A stretch of 64,000 nucleotides of DNA from Hetaerina americana. Lineage: Eukaryota > Arthropoda > Insecta > Odonata > Calopterygidae. The notes under the pieces were generated by a model. The model saw only the letters and a list, made by a program, of their open reading frames with translations, was not told the origin of the DNA and did no database searches. A program made the position numbers and the translations under genes. The DNA lies in the NCBI GenBank assembly GCA_022747635.1, contig JAKTNV010000009.1, positions 4,529,064 through 4,593,063 on the forward strand, written 5' to 3'. Positions 32,890 to 44,829 of the stretch are shown in pieces; the first letter of the stretch is position 1; the number at the start of each line of letters is the position of its first letter.

Positions 32890-33590
32890 TACGCCTTCTG
32901 AAATCTTTCCGTTTGCAGAAATAGAAAATTAGCATTTGCTAATGCCGTATCCTACGCATTTCATTCGAAGGAATGCAGCTATTAGCATACGCAGCTCTTT
33001 AGGCAAACACTTAGGACCCGATGAAACTCCTTCAAGAGCTCCCCGCTTACAAGGAACAATGTTTGAGCTGCGTCTTTGTCCACGCGGCCGAATCAAAGTC
33101 TCCGGTCGCCGCCTCCGCTTTCGCCGCAATGAAAGCCCTCCACCGGCAGTAGTTAGTCCACTCTCCGGCGACTCATTTCTCCACAGGGGTTTCCTCCGGC
33201 AACGTGACACAGAAGGCTAATCGGGATGGATTGCACAACAAAGTTTTCTAATCCGCAGTCACTCCGTCGAAGCATCCTTCAGGGCACTGTTGTGCTCGCG
33301 GAGAAGTGACAATCTCTCTCTGTCATTAGAACTGCTTCGTTTGATGCGCCACTTCGTGGGGGATCTTCTCACCCAAGCGCTCTGTGAAACTGGGACGCCG
33401 ACGCCCGTGCGAAGGTCGCCTAGAGTGCCACCTCTCATCCGCAGACTGGAAACACCGCCATAGGACCTGCCCCTGTAACTGCACCATCCCGGAAGAACTT
33501 GGTGACTCTCTGGAAACTTGTTCTAAGTAACGTTTTGAATCAAATCAACAAGGACCCGCATCAGTTAAATAGTTGTTAATTTAAACAGTC
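32890..33590. other. GC-rich stretch, no recognised gene
   Basis: Open frames of 93-94 codons face each other at 32930-33220. Neither has a recognised domain. Confidence 0.3.
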
Positions 33591-33689
33591 CTGTGAGGAA
33601 ATGGACGCTTAAGGCGATCTTTTGGTGTAAATCCTTCAACATGGTTGGAAGATACGTTCCATTAAGCTCTGCGAGGACCTTGCACTATC

Positions 33690-33925
33690 TATCTCTCGTC
33701 GCACAAGTCTTCACATCGGAAAGAAAATACTTTGTTCTTCCGCATATATTTTATTGCGCAGGACCTAGGTTCCGGGTTACGAAGACAACGTCGGGACTTT
33801 GTAAGTCGAAACCTAGGTCGTGGGTAATAAAATATATGTGTGGAAGGACAGAGTATTTTCTCATCCGATATGGATCGCTTCCACAAAGTGACGCCTCAAG
33901 CCATTCGATAAATCTTCTCTTATTG
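33690..33925 (+). repeat. Penelope-like terminal hairpin, copy 1
   Basis: A long imperfect inverted repeat. The left arm contains GCATATATTTTATTGCGCAG and GACCTAGGTTCC; the right arm contains GAAACCTAGGTCGTGGGTAA and TAAAATATATGTGTGG. The right arm has a GACTT-TGT-AAGTC stem (33795-33807) followed by GAAACC, as in the 54.2-kb copy. Both copies continue into ATCGCTTCCACAAAGTGACG, showing they are one family. Confidence 0.65.
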
Positions 33926-34309
33926 CGAAACATAGAGGTACGAGTACGTGACTGTAAGGGACATAATGTTCCAGATATCTTTCAAGGACTTTTAGAAGTA
34001 CCTACACTGTCAAAAAGTCCAAGTTGGATTTCAAATTGAGTCTAACTTACCTGTATATCAAATTACTGAAGAACTTAAGGATTATGCGATAATTTTCCGG
34101 ACATCCAAAAGTTTAACTCACGCGTATTCCAAACTTTTGAAGCCGAACCATCCTCCTATGTGGAATAAAGGAACTCTCTTCCTTCTTTCCCCGGTGAGTT
34201 TCATTTCTACGTATGCGTGTTCCTCTGTGTTTTTGTTCACTGGCGCTACCTTGCTTCTTCGTATCAATTATATACATACATATACATAATTTAAACGGAG
34301 ACTAAATAA

Positions 34310-35545
34310 ACCCAAAACACTTCCGAGATACGTAAACTGTTCTACCTGCTCTAGTTTTGCCCTCCTATTCTAATGTTAAGCTTAGCATTTTTCTTTCTAG
34401 AAATTCGCATTACTTTTGTTTTATTAATATTGATTCTCATCCCATACCTGTCGCAATGAATTTCCAATTCACTCAACAATGCTTGCAACCTCTTGGCTGA
34501 CTGATAAACTAAAGCTTGGCCATTAGCGAACCTAACTGATTTTACGAATTCCCCGGCCACTTTCATTCCAACCTCCAGTCCTTCCCATGCCTCTTTAATA
34601 GTTTCCTCTGCATACAGGTTGAACAGCAACGTTGATAATGGGCAACCCTGCCTTACACCTCTTCCTAAAACTGCCCACCCGGACCCCACGTTTCCCACCC
34701 GCACCTGAGCAGTCTGAGACATGTACAGATTGCGGATTAGCCTCCTTTCCCTCCAATCTATTCCTATTTTCTGCAATATACTCATTAGTTTTTCCCAATT
34801 CACCCTATCAAACGCTTTTTCGAAATCTACGAAACAGGCAAATACCTCCTGGTTGTGTTCTATATTCCTCTCGATCAATAATCTCATTACTGCAATGGCA
34901 TCACGCGTACCTCTCCCCTTCCTAAACCCCAACTGATCATCCCCTAAGTAATCATTTGCCCTACTCTCTATCCTTTTGTTTATGATCCTGAGAACAACTT
35001 TAGCTGCGTGGGATTTCAAATTTATCGTCCTTCAGTCCCCACATGATGTAGCCTTTACCTTTTTCGGAATAGGAACTAAAACTGATCTCACAAAGTCTTC
35101 CGGCCAGATTCTCTCCTCATAAATGCTACGGATCAGCCCATATAGCCTCTTCCTCCCACATTTTCCTAAGCATTTTAAAAGTTCCACGGAATGTTATCCA
35201 CCCCCAAGGCCTTAATTAGTTTCATCTCCCTTAATGCTCTTTCTATCTCATTGTCTAGTATGTCAGGACCTAAGCTATCTTCCTCTACGTCATGTTCAAT
35301 GTATAACTTTGTTGGTCTAAGCTCTTTACTATACAGTTCTTCTATATATTCCTTCTACCTCTCTTGGATCTTTCCTATGTCAACTATTACCTTACCCGCC
35401 TTATCTCAAACTGTTAGCATAGATCTCCCTTTATTTAACTTTGTTATACAGCGCACCAATTTCACCCTTCCTCTGCAAACTTCCAATATCCTCGCACTGC
35501 GTCTTCCACCATGCTTCTTTACGAAACAGAACGCTCTTCGGCGAT
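34310..35545 (-). pseudogene. RTE-A LINE reverse transcriptase, catalytic motif lost
   Basis: From 35545 leftwards frameshifted RTE sequence leads to VLVPIPKKVKATSC near 35060. The open frame 35019-34351 then carries RT motifs in order: IINKRIESRANDYLGDDQLG, GFRKGRGTRDAI, CFVDFEKAFDRVNWEKL, GVRQGCPLSTLLFNLY, RFANGQALVYQ, INKTKVM. The catalytic box should hold two aspartates, as in RFVDDQALV at 58.09 kb, but here it is asparagine-glycine, two transition changes that would abolish polymerisation. The sequence stops near 34310 within the post-RT region. Confidence 0.85.
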
Positions 35546-35559
35546 GACCAAATATATGA

Positions 35560-35690
35560 AAACACAGATATAGATTGTTTCAACACACTTTTATGATGGC
35601 GGCCGTGCTATCGAAACGTCAACTAGATATGCGAGTGTCCTTTTTCTGTGTTTCTATGCATAAATGCTTTGATCAAAGTTTATATATAGT
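35560..35690 (+). repeat. Penelope-like terminal sequence, fragment
   Basis: The stretch ATGATGGCGGCCGTGCTAT followed by CGAAACGTC resembles the 'TGATGA...GAAAC' terminal core seen at 54.18 and 61.24 kb. Only this short piece is present, directly next to the RTE-A copy. Confidence 0.35.
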
Positions 35691-36019
35691 ATGCGTGTGT
35701 CTCGTCGCTGAAGAGCGGTCCTTTTCGAAGATTTGCATGTATATATAGGATAGCTTGTTACCAGAAACTCGATGTATTATTGCTAAATTTCCTTTGGTAT
35801 TAATCAGAATTATTACGCAGTCACAGAATTTGTAAAAGGTGGGAGAAAAATGCTGATGATACGTCAATTGTCCTATTGCTGCTTGGAGCCCTATTTTGGA
35901 GCACTCTCTTAGATGTCCGCCGAAGAAAATACTTGCGTTAACAGACACTTTGATCTGGATTTATATTGGGGTTCTCATTGTGTTTTCTCGATAAATATAA
36001 TGGACAGACAAGATTATTA

Positions 36020-36130
36020 GGTGAAGAGATGCGCATAATATCCCGCAAGGGCGTGTGGCGGGGGTATTCGGTCATCACCTATGAAAGAGAACAAAACCAC
36101 ATGCAAAATCAACATATTTATGCAAACCTA
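36020..36130 (-). mobile_element. CR1-A LINE 3' UTR fragment
   Basis: The minus strand matches the 17.0-kb 3' end: GGTGATGACC, then CCGCCACACGCCCTTGCGG. About 100 bp are retained. Confidence 0.6.
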
Positions 36131-36929
36131 TACCCATAGTCGCGTACACATTCATGCGTAAACCTATTTAACTTACACATATGAAAATCCATGTACTATC
36201 AATTTACAAATACATGAACCGTAGAATGTCACTTAATCACTATGGAGGTCACACTCACGGATTTCTGCTAAAAGAATCGAAATCATTCTTCAGCCGACGC
36301 GTCTACATACTTTTCATAAACAAGAAAAAATATGTGCGCTTCACCGCCTTCCGAAATCCCGGCACTTTGAGAGAAGTTTGCTGGTTTGCAGGGCAAGATG
36401 GCTTAGGAGATGAATCGCTTGGCTAACGACCAGAGGACCCCCCTTACGACATCTGACCGATGTCTTTGCCCACCCTCCACCCTGACTGGATGCAGCAGGT
36501 CTCCCTTGGAAAGGGCCGGCTCCACAGGGACAGGAACTGGTCACATTTATCACCTTTATTTTAGAATTCAACGCACTATTGGGCTTAGTTTTAGATGAGC
36601 ACTGACCTGATTTCGATTCATAATGAGTACACGTGTCGTTTAAATTGAAAAAAATCACAGTTGTCAAGACATATGGTCCTAATTTTTACCATTTAATAGC
36701 ACATTTATACCCAAAATCGTACTCCGACGTTTATCACGGAATAACTCCACGATGAAATACTAATCAAATAAAATATTGAGGAATTATGAAAATACTTACA
36801 TAGCATTTGGAGAGTTACAGAAACGTGTGCATCAGCGGTTGACTCCAATAGGGAAACTGTCGCGGATGTCTTCAAAACTGCAGGCATAAACTTCATGATG
36901 AGAAGGAGAGTTGTTGAAGCATTCTTCAC

Positions 36930-37190
36930 GCCCCAGGAGGTAGTTATTGAAGGCCTATGGGAAGAAGTGAGATGAAGAGATCAGGAAAGAAGTGAACCAG
37001 GGATGCCTCTTGTCTCCCATTGATTTCAATGTGAGTATAATTCAAGGTATGGGCGAAAGGAGCGTAAAAAGGATGGACAGGATGTTTCCCAAGTGATTCA
37101 CATTTTAAGATATTCTGATGTGTTTGCTCTCGTAGTTTGCAGTGAAGAAAAGCTGAGAGGAGGGGATCAAAGGATGAAATACAAGGTATG
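36930..37190 (+). pseudogene. LINE RT fragment (RTE-like)
   Basis: The reading IRKEVNQGCLLSPIDFNV corresponds to the conserved RT block 'RRGVRQGCPLSPLLFN'. It is followed by SIIQGMGERSVK and a decayed catalytic-box region (DILMCLLS, where RFADD would be). Short and frameshifted. Confidence 0.5.
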
Positions 37191-37194
37191 CACT

Positions 37195-37650
37195 TAAAAG
37201 CAGCCCGGCGCCAATAATCTTGCAACATGACAACGCTCGTCCGCACACCTCGCGCGCAACTGGAGAGGCTCTGCGAAACCTGAAATTGAAACCGATTCCA
37301 CACCCTCCCAATTCCCCCAATCTTGCGCCTTGCGATTTCTATTTTACTTCCTCAATTCAAGAGACACCTCAAGGGTAACAATTACAATTCGGACGATGAG
37401 GTGAAGGCAGCTGTCCTGGAAGGCAGAAGTCCTGGATTCGAGAAAAGTCGCGTGGACATGGCACTAGAACACGCCTCCATATTTCCACTTCTCAAAATAC
37501 ACTGGATGAATGAATATCAAACCTGCGCATGCGTGTTGAGGGGGAATGTTACTTCCACATACCACCAGGAGTGCTTCTGAGGGTATTTTTTTGGCAGTCT
37601 GCAAGAATGTGTGCATTAGTTTTCAGCCTACACTCGTGTATATGAGTCTC
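37195..37650 (+). mobile_element. M2 mariner family fragment
   Basis: The plus strand reads ILQHDNARPHTSRATGEAL, then HPPNSPNLAPCDFYF. The aspartates of HDN and PCD are separated by 34 residues, the DD34D spacing of mariner transposases. A frameshift precedes RHLKGNNYNSDDEVKAAV. The first catalytic aspartate region is missing, and the 5' half of the element is replaced by LINE sequence. Confidence 0.7.
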
Positions 37651-37659
37651 TCTTTCCTT

Positions 37660-39265
37660 AGGGTTACTAAAACAAGAAAGAAGCATGATGATTCTAATTA
37701 TAAAGCTTAAGACGTGAAAAAATGTATTTCTTCGCGATGAAAGAAGAGTGTTTTGTTACAGCGTAATGTTTTTATTCATTCACTTTTATGATGCTTATGA
37801 AGATGTTGTGCCGCATCGAAACCAAGGCCGTAATAATATTATTTCATGCGGAAAAGCCAAGTATGTTCTTTCATCGAAGGATACCCACCATATAACGTCT
37901 GAAACCGCGTTATTTTTCTCTTTTTATTGAATTTTAGTTGATATTTATAAATAATGTTCTTATATTTTTTATAATTCATAAGGTATGGAGAATTTCGTCA
38001 CTGCAATTACTTCCCTGCGTGACTCTCTCTTGAATCGGTTTTGTGTAGGTTCGGGTTGGCTAATCGTAAAAAATTGCCTGTTACCGACGAGGGATACAAT
38101 TTCGATTAAATGATTGGACTGCAGTTGGTTTGAGGCAGGAAATGCTTGGAGCGAAAGAAGGCTATTTGCCCCGGATGTCTCCCAGTGTAGTTCATGCCTT
38201 ATCGTCTTCTGTAGCGGTTTGCTCACAACTGTGTCGTTTTAGCGACGGATGTTCAATCACATTTTTCGCGTTGCATTTTCTTCAATGGGAACTTGGAGAA
38301 CAAACCGTAGGCGAATGGCCCCTTGGGCTGGTGTACAACTTGTGAAAAATCACATTGAATGCGCTTGGCGCCTAGTGCCCATCCCCCACCGGAAGGGACC
38401 AACGTTGGCCTCTCGGCACGGTGACTCTCCACGCGGAGGGTTCGCTCCGCCGACCGCTCGTGTCATTAGCTCCACGTCAAAGGAAATGAGGGCACGGCAC
38501 CTTCGGCGAAACGTCGATTCCACCGCCGAGAGGTCAACCCATTGAATTCGGTCGGGTCCTCGGTGGTGTGGTCAATTGAAGTGAATTGATTCCGATGGAT
38601 TTGAGCACTTATGAATAGACACTTAAATGTTGGCTCTGCCCAAGGCCTGCGCTCCAACCAATTGACCCTTCCACGCCTCTGTCGCAGTGATTTCCTTTGT
38701 ATGACCTTAATTGTTCTTCTCCTCTCGCCTAATTTTACGACGAAAAATAATTGGGTACATTGAAGCACTGGGGAAAAGATTAAACTTTAAACGTTTCGCA
38801 TTTATGAGTTCGATTCGATGGTCAATAATAACTATATATTTTTTGGCAATTAGATAAAATTTCCCTGCCTTTGGGACAATGCTGCCCTTAAATTCGTAAA
38901 AAAGGCTAGGGTATTAATATATACGTAAGATATATCTATTGGGACGCAGTCAACGTAGAAAGGGTGCGCATTCCATGGTTTAAACGTTTTGACAATCCGT
39001 CGGCTTTCATCATTGGAGATTCACTGTGATGATCAGTGGTAGAGAGTGTTTAACAATAGGGAATGCCTAGAAGGAGGGAGGGGGGTTGGCTATGGAAGGG
39101 GGGGCTCCGTCGGTGTGGATGGCGGATGATCGTTTCCTTGCACGTGAAAGGAAATTGTCTCTAGTCGGCAGTTTTCTCGGTGGTAGGTAATATGCATTCT
39201 ACATATACAGGTATATGCCTGAAGAAACCTTCCCATTCACAAGGAATTATCATAAAAATGTTAGC
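37660..39265. other. No recognisable gene
   Basis: A GC-richer patch at 38350-38700 carries short frames on both strands. Nothing was recognised. Confidence 0.35.
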
Positions 39266-39473
39266 CATACGAGGTCTGTGCAATAAATACGCGAACTGGT
39301 GCAACCTGGCGGCCATGACGCGGACTATAGCCCAACCCAATGGCGGCGCCAGTTGCCTGAAACCCAATGAGCCGTCTGTGCTTGGCGGGTCGTCGAGCTG
39401 TGCGTATGGTGCCAGTTATGTTAATTTCTGTTGCCCTTGTTTTTACTGTTTGTCGAAAATAGAAATTGAAGGT

Positions 39474-39780
39474 ATGACAATACAAGGAATCAGTATCAGG
39501 TTTTCGGTGAAGTGCGGTAAAAGTTATCAAGAAATGACTGACATGTTGACAGCTGTTTACAGTGATGAAGCTCTGAAGAAAACATCCGTGTCTTCAAGTG
39601 GATTAAGCGTTTTCAAGATGGCCGATAGGACGCCACGGCCGGGAGGACCTTCAACCACCTGTGTCGACGACAACATTGATCGTGTGCGGTCCCTTGTCTT
39701 TAACCGATCGTCGAAAAACTGTCCGAATGGTAGCTGATGAACTGAATTTAGGAGAATCAACAGTGCACACTATTTTAACC
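39474..39780 (+). pseudogene. Mariner transposase N-terminal region
   Basis: The first HTH appears as QGISIRFSVKCGKSYQEMTD, followed by a short frame break and the linker GRTPRPGGPST. The second HTH then reads RRTVRMVADELNLGESTVHT (39713-39770), in a different frame from the first. The product would not be continuous. Confidence 0.65.
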
Positions 39781-39801
39781 GATCATGATAACACCTAATG
39801 A

Positions 39802-39951
39802 ATAACTGATCGAAGCACTTTTCCACTTGATAATTGTTTTTTATTCTACGACTGGGTTTCTATGCATTACATCATCATCAGGTAATGACATCGAAACCCG
39901 GTCGTAAAATAAAAAGCAATTATCAAGTGGAAAAGTGCTTCGATCAGTTAT
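39802..39951. repeat. 150-bp near-perfect hairpin nested in mariner
   Basis: An inverted repeat with arms of about 60 bp, starting ATAACTGATCGAAGCACTTT and ending with its complement, around a ~25-bp centre. The centre contains TCATCAG (CTGATGA on the minus strand) and GAAACCC on each strand, as in the Penelope-like hairpins at 33.8 and 54.2 kb. It interrupts the mariner coding region. Confidence 0.85.
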
Positions 39952-39999
39952 AAATAATGTTCGACTTCCACCACATCACGCCTGAAGCTACTCAATTCG

Positions 40000-40308
40000 A
40001 TGTTAGCAAATGCCTATCCTTCACCACGACAATGCACCTCCACGTTCAGCATTGATATTTCACCAGTTTCTGGCAAAACATTCAATCGCCATCTTGATAA
40101 TCCTCCTAATTCGCCAGATCTCGGCCCCTGTGATTTTTTCCAATTCCTAAAATGTAAAAATGTGACGAGGGGACACCATTGGGAAGATGTGGACACAATA
40201 ACGCAAGAAACGACAAGAAAACTAAAAATCCCAACTGACGAGGACTTCCAAGGGTGCTTCAAACAGTGGATAAGAAGATTGAATAAGTGCATAGCAACGA
40301 ACGGTTGA
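40000..40308 (+). pseudogene. Mariner transposase C-terminal region
   Basis: A degraded HHDNAPPRS-like stretch at 40018-40050 is followed by LAKHSIAIL and PPNSPDLGPCDFFQFLKCKN. The tail ends in QGCFKQWIRRLNKCIATNG and a stop. Its aspartates follow the mariner pattern, but the frame changes inside the catalytic region. Confidence 0.65.
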
Positions 40309-40399
40309 AGAGGACACAATCGATAAAGACGAAAATTTTGCAAATAAGAGTTTTTATGGCCTCAGTTCGCGTATTTATTGGACGGACCTCGTATTTTCT

Positions 40400-43300
40400 A
40401 AAATATATTTAAGTTGTTCGGAAAGGGCTCGAATGGCCCAACATGTAGACGGTTCCAGTCAAAGATTGTATCGTTGAGAAACTAAGCATGCTTCAATGTT
40501 AGTTCTTTGCATTTCACCTTGTGCTTAAGGCCATTGCTCCCTTTAAGGTTGGGATCCCCCTCGTACTTTTTGAATTTTCTCCAAGGTTTATCTACCTTAA
40601 ATGTATATTACGCATTAAATATTATATCCGTTTGATGATCCATGGCAAAATATGTCATATTTAAATATTTGTGAGACATTTGAAAAGTTGTCACCCGGAT
40701 GTTGCCGTAAGATATGAATAGGCTTTCTTGAAAATTAATGCGAAAAGAGTTATGGAAAGATTGGTTGTGGCAGGCGGTCTGTTTTGGGAAAGACGTTAAT
40801 CGGCGAAGTAACTCAGATCATACAGAATTATTTTCGCTTAAATGGGTCGTTTTTTATTGCGTTTACAATAAAATTATTTATATCCGAAAAATAAATAACT
40901 TTATAAGATAAGAGTGACCAAATGTTTATATTTTCGAGTTCATATTCCAAATTGGGCAGTTGACATTCTCACATAAGGCAGCCGAGGGTTGCTCCCCTCC
41001 GATCCCATTGTGATCCCATTTACCATAATTTTAAAAGCCTCAAAGAGGTTTTGGCTCCAAGTTGTTGCTTGCCTAAGTTCTCTGTAGCCATAGATTCTGT
41101 CCGATCAATTCAATATATCTCAAATGAAACTATTCGAAATGGAGATCGTGTGACATCATGTCTATGAAGAAATAGGATCATATCAAACCTACGTGTTTTC
41201 GTTAGTTCCTACGCGATCGTATAAGCTAGCGTGTCACGATTGCCAACTTTGGAAATGCTTATGGATGAAAAAAACATGTATTTCAAGATCCACACCGATG
41301 GATGCAAGTTCGGATGGGGAAACTAGAGTCCGATTTATAATCTAATTAGAGTAATTAGGATGTCCAGCGCGAATTCTCCGCGAATTATGGGTTCTCTGTC
41401 CGGTGTCGTCTTCTTCTGTCATGGCGATAAGGTCCGGACCAAAAAACAGATCGTAAGATGGACGTTGAGATGTCCCCGCAGCGCTGGAATAATGGAGCAA
41501 GGACGGGCTCCACGGCGGTATTGTTGGAGGCACCCCCCTCTCCCGCCCCCCCTCCTTGTCCTGGATGGATGCACGACTTACAACTCCATCCCCACCGCCC
41601 CCGAAAGAAAACCTTCCCAAACGCTATTCGCCTCTGTCGGGGATATTCCGTCCCTTTGACTGCCTCCATCGTTAGCGACTACCTGATTCTGGATACAATC
41701 GGAAACCTTGCCTCTTTCGGAGACGGGATTCCCCAATCCCCCTGTCCCCTTCTTAGACGAGCTTCTTATGCGCCGATTTCCTTTGAAACTTAATCATAAT
41801 TAATAGCGTGATAACTTAACCTAAGGCTAGGGCGTTTGGCTCCATATTTGGATTGGCTCAGGATTTTTGGGATTTAAAACATCTTCCCCTTATTTAATTT
41901 AGGTATTCATTACAAACCGAGGGTTGAAGCAAAAGTGGCATCTAATAAAATATAAATCACACCGTAAACAGACTTATTCATGGACAAGGATACTCCGTTT
42001 TGGCAAAACGTGAAAAGTTAAAAAAATAATAATATTGATTAAATATCCTATTTATATCTTTTATTCCTCACCGGCATATGTGAAATATTTGACAATGAGA
42101 TACGAAATGTATTGAAATATAATCATTGGGAATTTTCCAGGATGTTTCTTGCGAGCTATCTAACTCGAAATGCGAACTAGCGAACAAAAATACAGGAATG
42201 GCTGCGTAGGTTTTCGCGTTACAGGAACACACTGTTTACTATATTTGTTTAGATATGCATATCTGTGCGTAATGTATGTCCGTCTGTCTCAACGTGTTGA
42301 AGTGTATGCTCGTGTAGATGTAATGCGTATGCATGTAATCATAAATTTTATAGCGATTATAATATGTCCATGATTATGGATTAAATGGAAGAAGGGACCA
42401 TTCGATCTCAATTTCGTCCTAATAAAGACCTCTTACCTATCTTTCTACTCCCGGCCCTTTAAGTGATCGAAAAAATAATCAAAGGACCAGCAGTCTAGTA
42501 ATTGTATTTTGAATTGATTTCCAAATGAGCTAATGCGTTTGAAAAACAATGGAGGCTTGGTTTCCTGGTTACGAAGAGCATCTTCATCACCACAAATCAA
42601 CAATTGAGTCTCGCGACGATCTGCGAGGAAAATATTTCGCGGATGACTAAAATTTAACATGTGGTATCGTTGGAGGCAACTGGCCCCAGAAGGACGAGGT
42701 CTTAAGGGAACGTGTACATCCTTAACCTGAATTATACCCTCTATCCCTTAGTAAACTTCGCCCTCTCGCACGTACTTAACAGAGCTTAAATCCCTTTGTT
42801 GAGAGACATGGTTTCGTGGAGGAGTCCCTTAGAGTTTCCCAAGGGTCCTCGGCACCCAAGGACGTCGCGGTTGCTTGGCGTCCCGGACCCCTCCACCCTA
42901 AACCATTAGATTACACGCGAGACGCTCCGGATGCGATGCTCGAACTCCTGGGATGTTTCGGCCAAATGCCTTCTTGCGCCGACACTCGCTCGCTTCCCGA
43001 GTCGTCCTTGTAGACTCCCCCCCGTATGACCTTCCGACAAAGTCCTTGCTCCCTTCAAAAGCCACTCAATCGGAGTTCCCTGAGAACACACTTTGACCTG
43101 CACAGAACCTGCATCAGGAATGGTTGGAGATAGTGACTCGGTTTACTTCGTCGTTAATATTCTTAAACTATTTCTATCGCGGTTGAAAAGTTTTTACGAC
43201 ATTAGGAATATATGTTTGATGAATGGCATTGAATATTTAATATATAGTATACGTCATGAGGCTAAGGAGGGGCGTGATTATCTGTTATATCGATAATATT
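40400..43300. other. No recognisable gene
   Basis: GC-rich patches at 41340-41790 and 42800-43080 have overlapping open frames on both strands, with no motifs known to me. The rest is AT-rich. Confidence 0.35.
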
Positions 43301-43304
43301 TAAA

Positions 43305-43700
43305 ATATATTAGTACCCTGCAGGTCACCGCTAGGGTGTGTGGCAGGGGGTGAATACACACCAGACTAATTTTGGCCCAAATATGACCACACCACGGTCG
43401 AACAATGTTATTCTGATCGCTTATCGTTCGTGGAAAGAATTACATCTTAAATAAATATCTTCTGCACTTAATCTCTCTCTAATTTTATTGACATGATCTC
43501 TCCTACCGTATTACAATGGGGGTAATAATATATTTTCAGCATCACTGCTAAAGAGACATCCATATAGTTCATGCAAGAGATTTAATCTGTAATTTACCCT
43601 TCGATCCGTTAAATAATTCACGGCCAAGCTGCTCTAATATTTTGGATACGCTATAAAGTCTATCGTAACAATGTTTTACAAATCACGCTAACATTCCCTA
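43305..43700 (-). mobile_element. CR1-B LINE 3' UTR and RT tip
   Basis: The 3' end carries GTGTGTGGCAGGGGGTGAAT at 43336-43355. The UTR then matches the 51.9-kb copy (ATTTTGGCCCAAATATGACC, TTATCGTTCGTGGAAAGAAT). At 43600-43690 the minus strand retains decayed final RT codons (FVKHCYDRLYSVSKI, then LEQLG), equivalent to the intact block at 52.2 kb. Confidence 0.7.
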
Positions 43701-44329
43701 AAGATCTGAGTGAGATGGATTTGCGTGTGGTTAAGTCGCTTGAGTTAAGGCCCGTTAATAGAGGGAGTTTATTACTAATTAAGGGCAATAATGAATTAGC
43801 GCCAAATACAGTTAACTCATCAAAGAAATGTAATGAACGCTAGAGAAATATGAAGGCGAACTTGAAAATTAAGAAAGGAGCGAGAAGATAATAAGATGTA
43901 AAAGGTGCATTGGGTTGCTTTTCTGAGAAATCCATTGGATGTCGACACAATAGGATACACAGGTATTTTAAAATGGAAATTTTCGGAGGAAAATTTTTCA
44001 AAGGAGGGAAATCCAAGAGAAGAAGAAAAGGCAATGTTGGTAGATGGAGGTGTTACGTGTTACGCGGACGTGGGAATGGATCGAGAAACCAAGGTAAATT
44101 ATGTGGAAGATAAAATGTATTTAAGGAGGATATTATTTTTGGGCGGAAGAGGGGAGTGTGGGGGGGAAGGGCCTGGGTCGAAGGGGGACTTGGCGAAGGT
44201 GAGAATTAACAAGACGAATGAAATTGCGTGAGTGAAAATGACTATGAGTCAAAGAATTCGATATGAATTGGAATCGATGCCAAAGATGTCATATCGGCAT
44301 TAATTACCTAATTATTCCTCATATATGAT

Positions 44330-44820
44330 GGTTTTCATTACCTCTAAGTAAGGACGAGTTATGGGAGTAGTTTGAAAGGTTCTCGGAGCCACAACCAGAT
44401 ATGAGCGCTGGCGCAACGAGTTTCTCGCGTAGTGTTAGGTAATATTTGATGAGTAAATATGTATTACGCCTCAGCGCTCTGGGGAGAGATCCGTGGCGGT
44501 GTGGACGCCTCTCTGTGTTGTTGTTCCCGTCTAGTGATTTGTGAAGATGGAAAAAATTGAGATTCGAGCTGTTATTAAATACTTCAAAAAGAAAAACATG
44601 AAACCAAAGGAAATTCAAGTCGACTTTCAGAACACCCTGCTCCTTCATAATATCAACGGTTGCTAAATGGACAAACCTGTTCAAGTTTGGTCGGAACAGC
44701 TTAGCTTGATGATTCGATGAAGTGTTACCGATACTTTTCATACAAACATTTTACCCCCAAGATATTCTACTTTCTCCGGTGAGAATTTGATCACCCTGTA
44801 CTGTCCAATATACATCCGGT
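44330..44820 (+). pseudogene. Mariner 5' part with transposase start
   Basis: At 44547 the frame begins MEKIEIRAVIKYFKKKNMKP, the characteristic opening of a mariner subgroup, followed by KEIQVDFQNTL. Later HTH residues (VAKWTNLFKFG) appear out of frame at 44655-44690. The preceding ~200 bp resemble a mariner 5' UTR. No catalytic region follows. Confidence 0.65.
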
Positions 44821-44829
44821 TTTACTTTT

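Larger units (their letters stand above)
39270..40391 (+). mobile_element. Mariner element with nested hairpin
   Basis: The termini are CGAGGTCTGTGCAATAAATA on the left and, reversed, CGAGGTCCGTCCAATAAATA on the right. They are identical over ~29 bp except for two bases, with TA on both sides (39268-39269 and 40392-40393). The transposase N-terminus is readable (RFSVKCGKSYQEMTDML, IKRFQDGR-like and GGPST blocks, RRTVRMVADELNLGESTVHT). After the nested 150-bp hairpin the C-terminal half follows (LHHDNAP block, NSPDLGPCDFFQF, CFKQWIRRLNKCIA). The first catalytic region is deleted and there are frameshifts. 1.12 kb in total. Confidence 0.8.
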
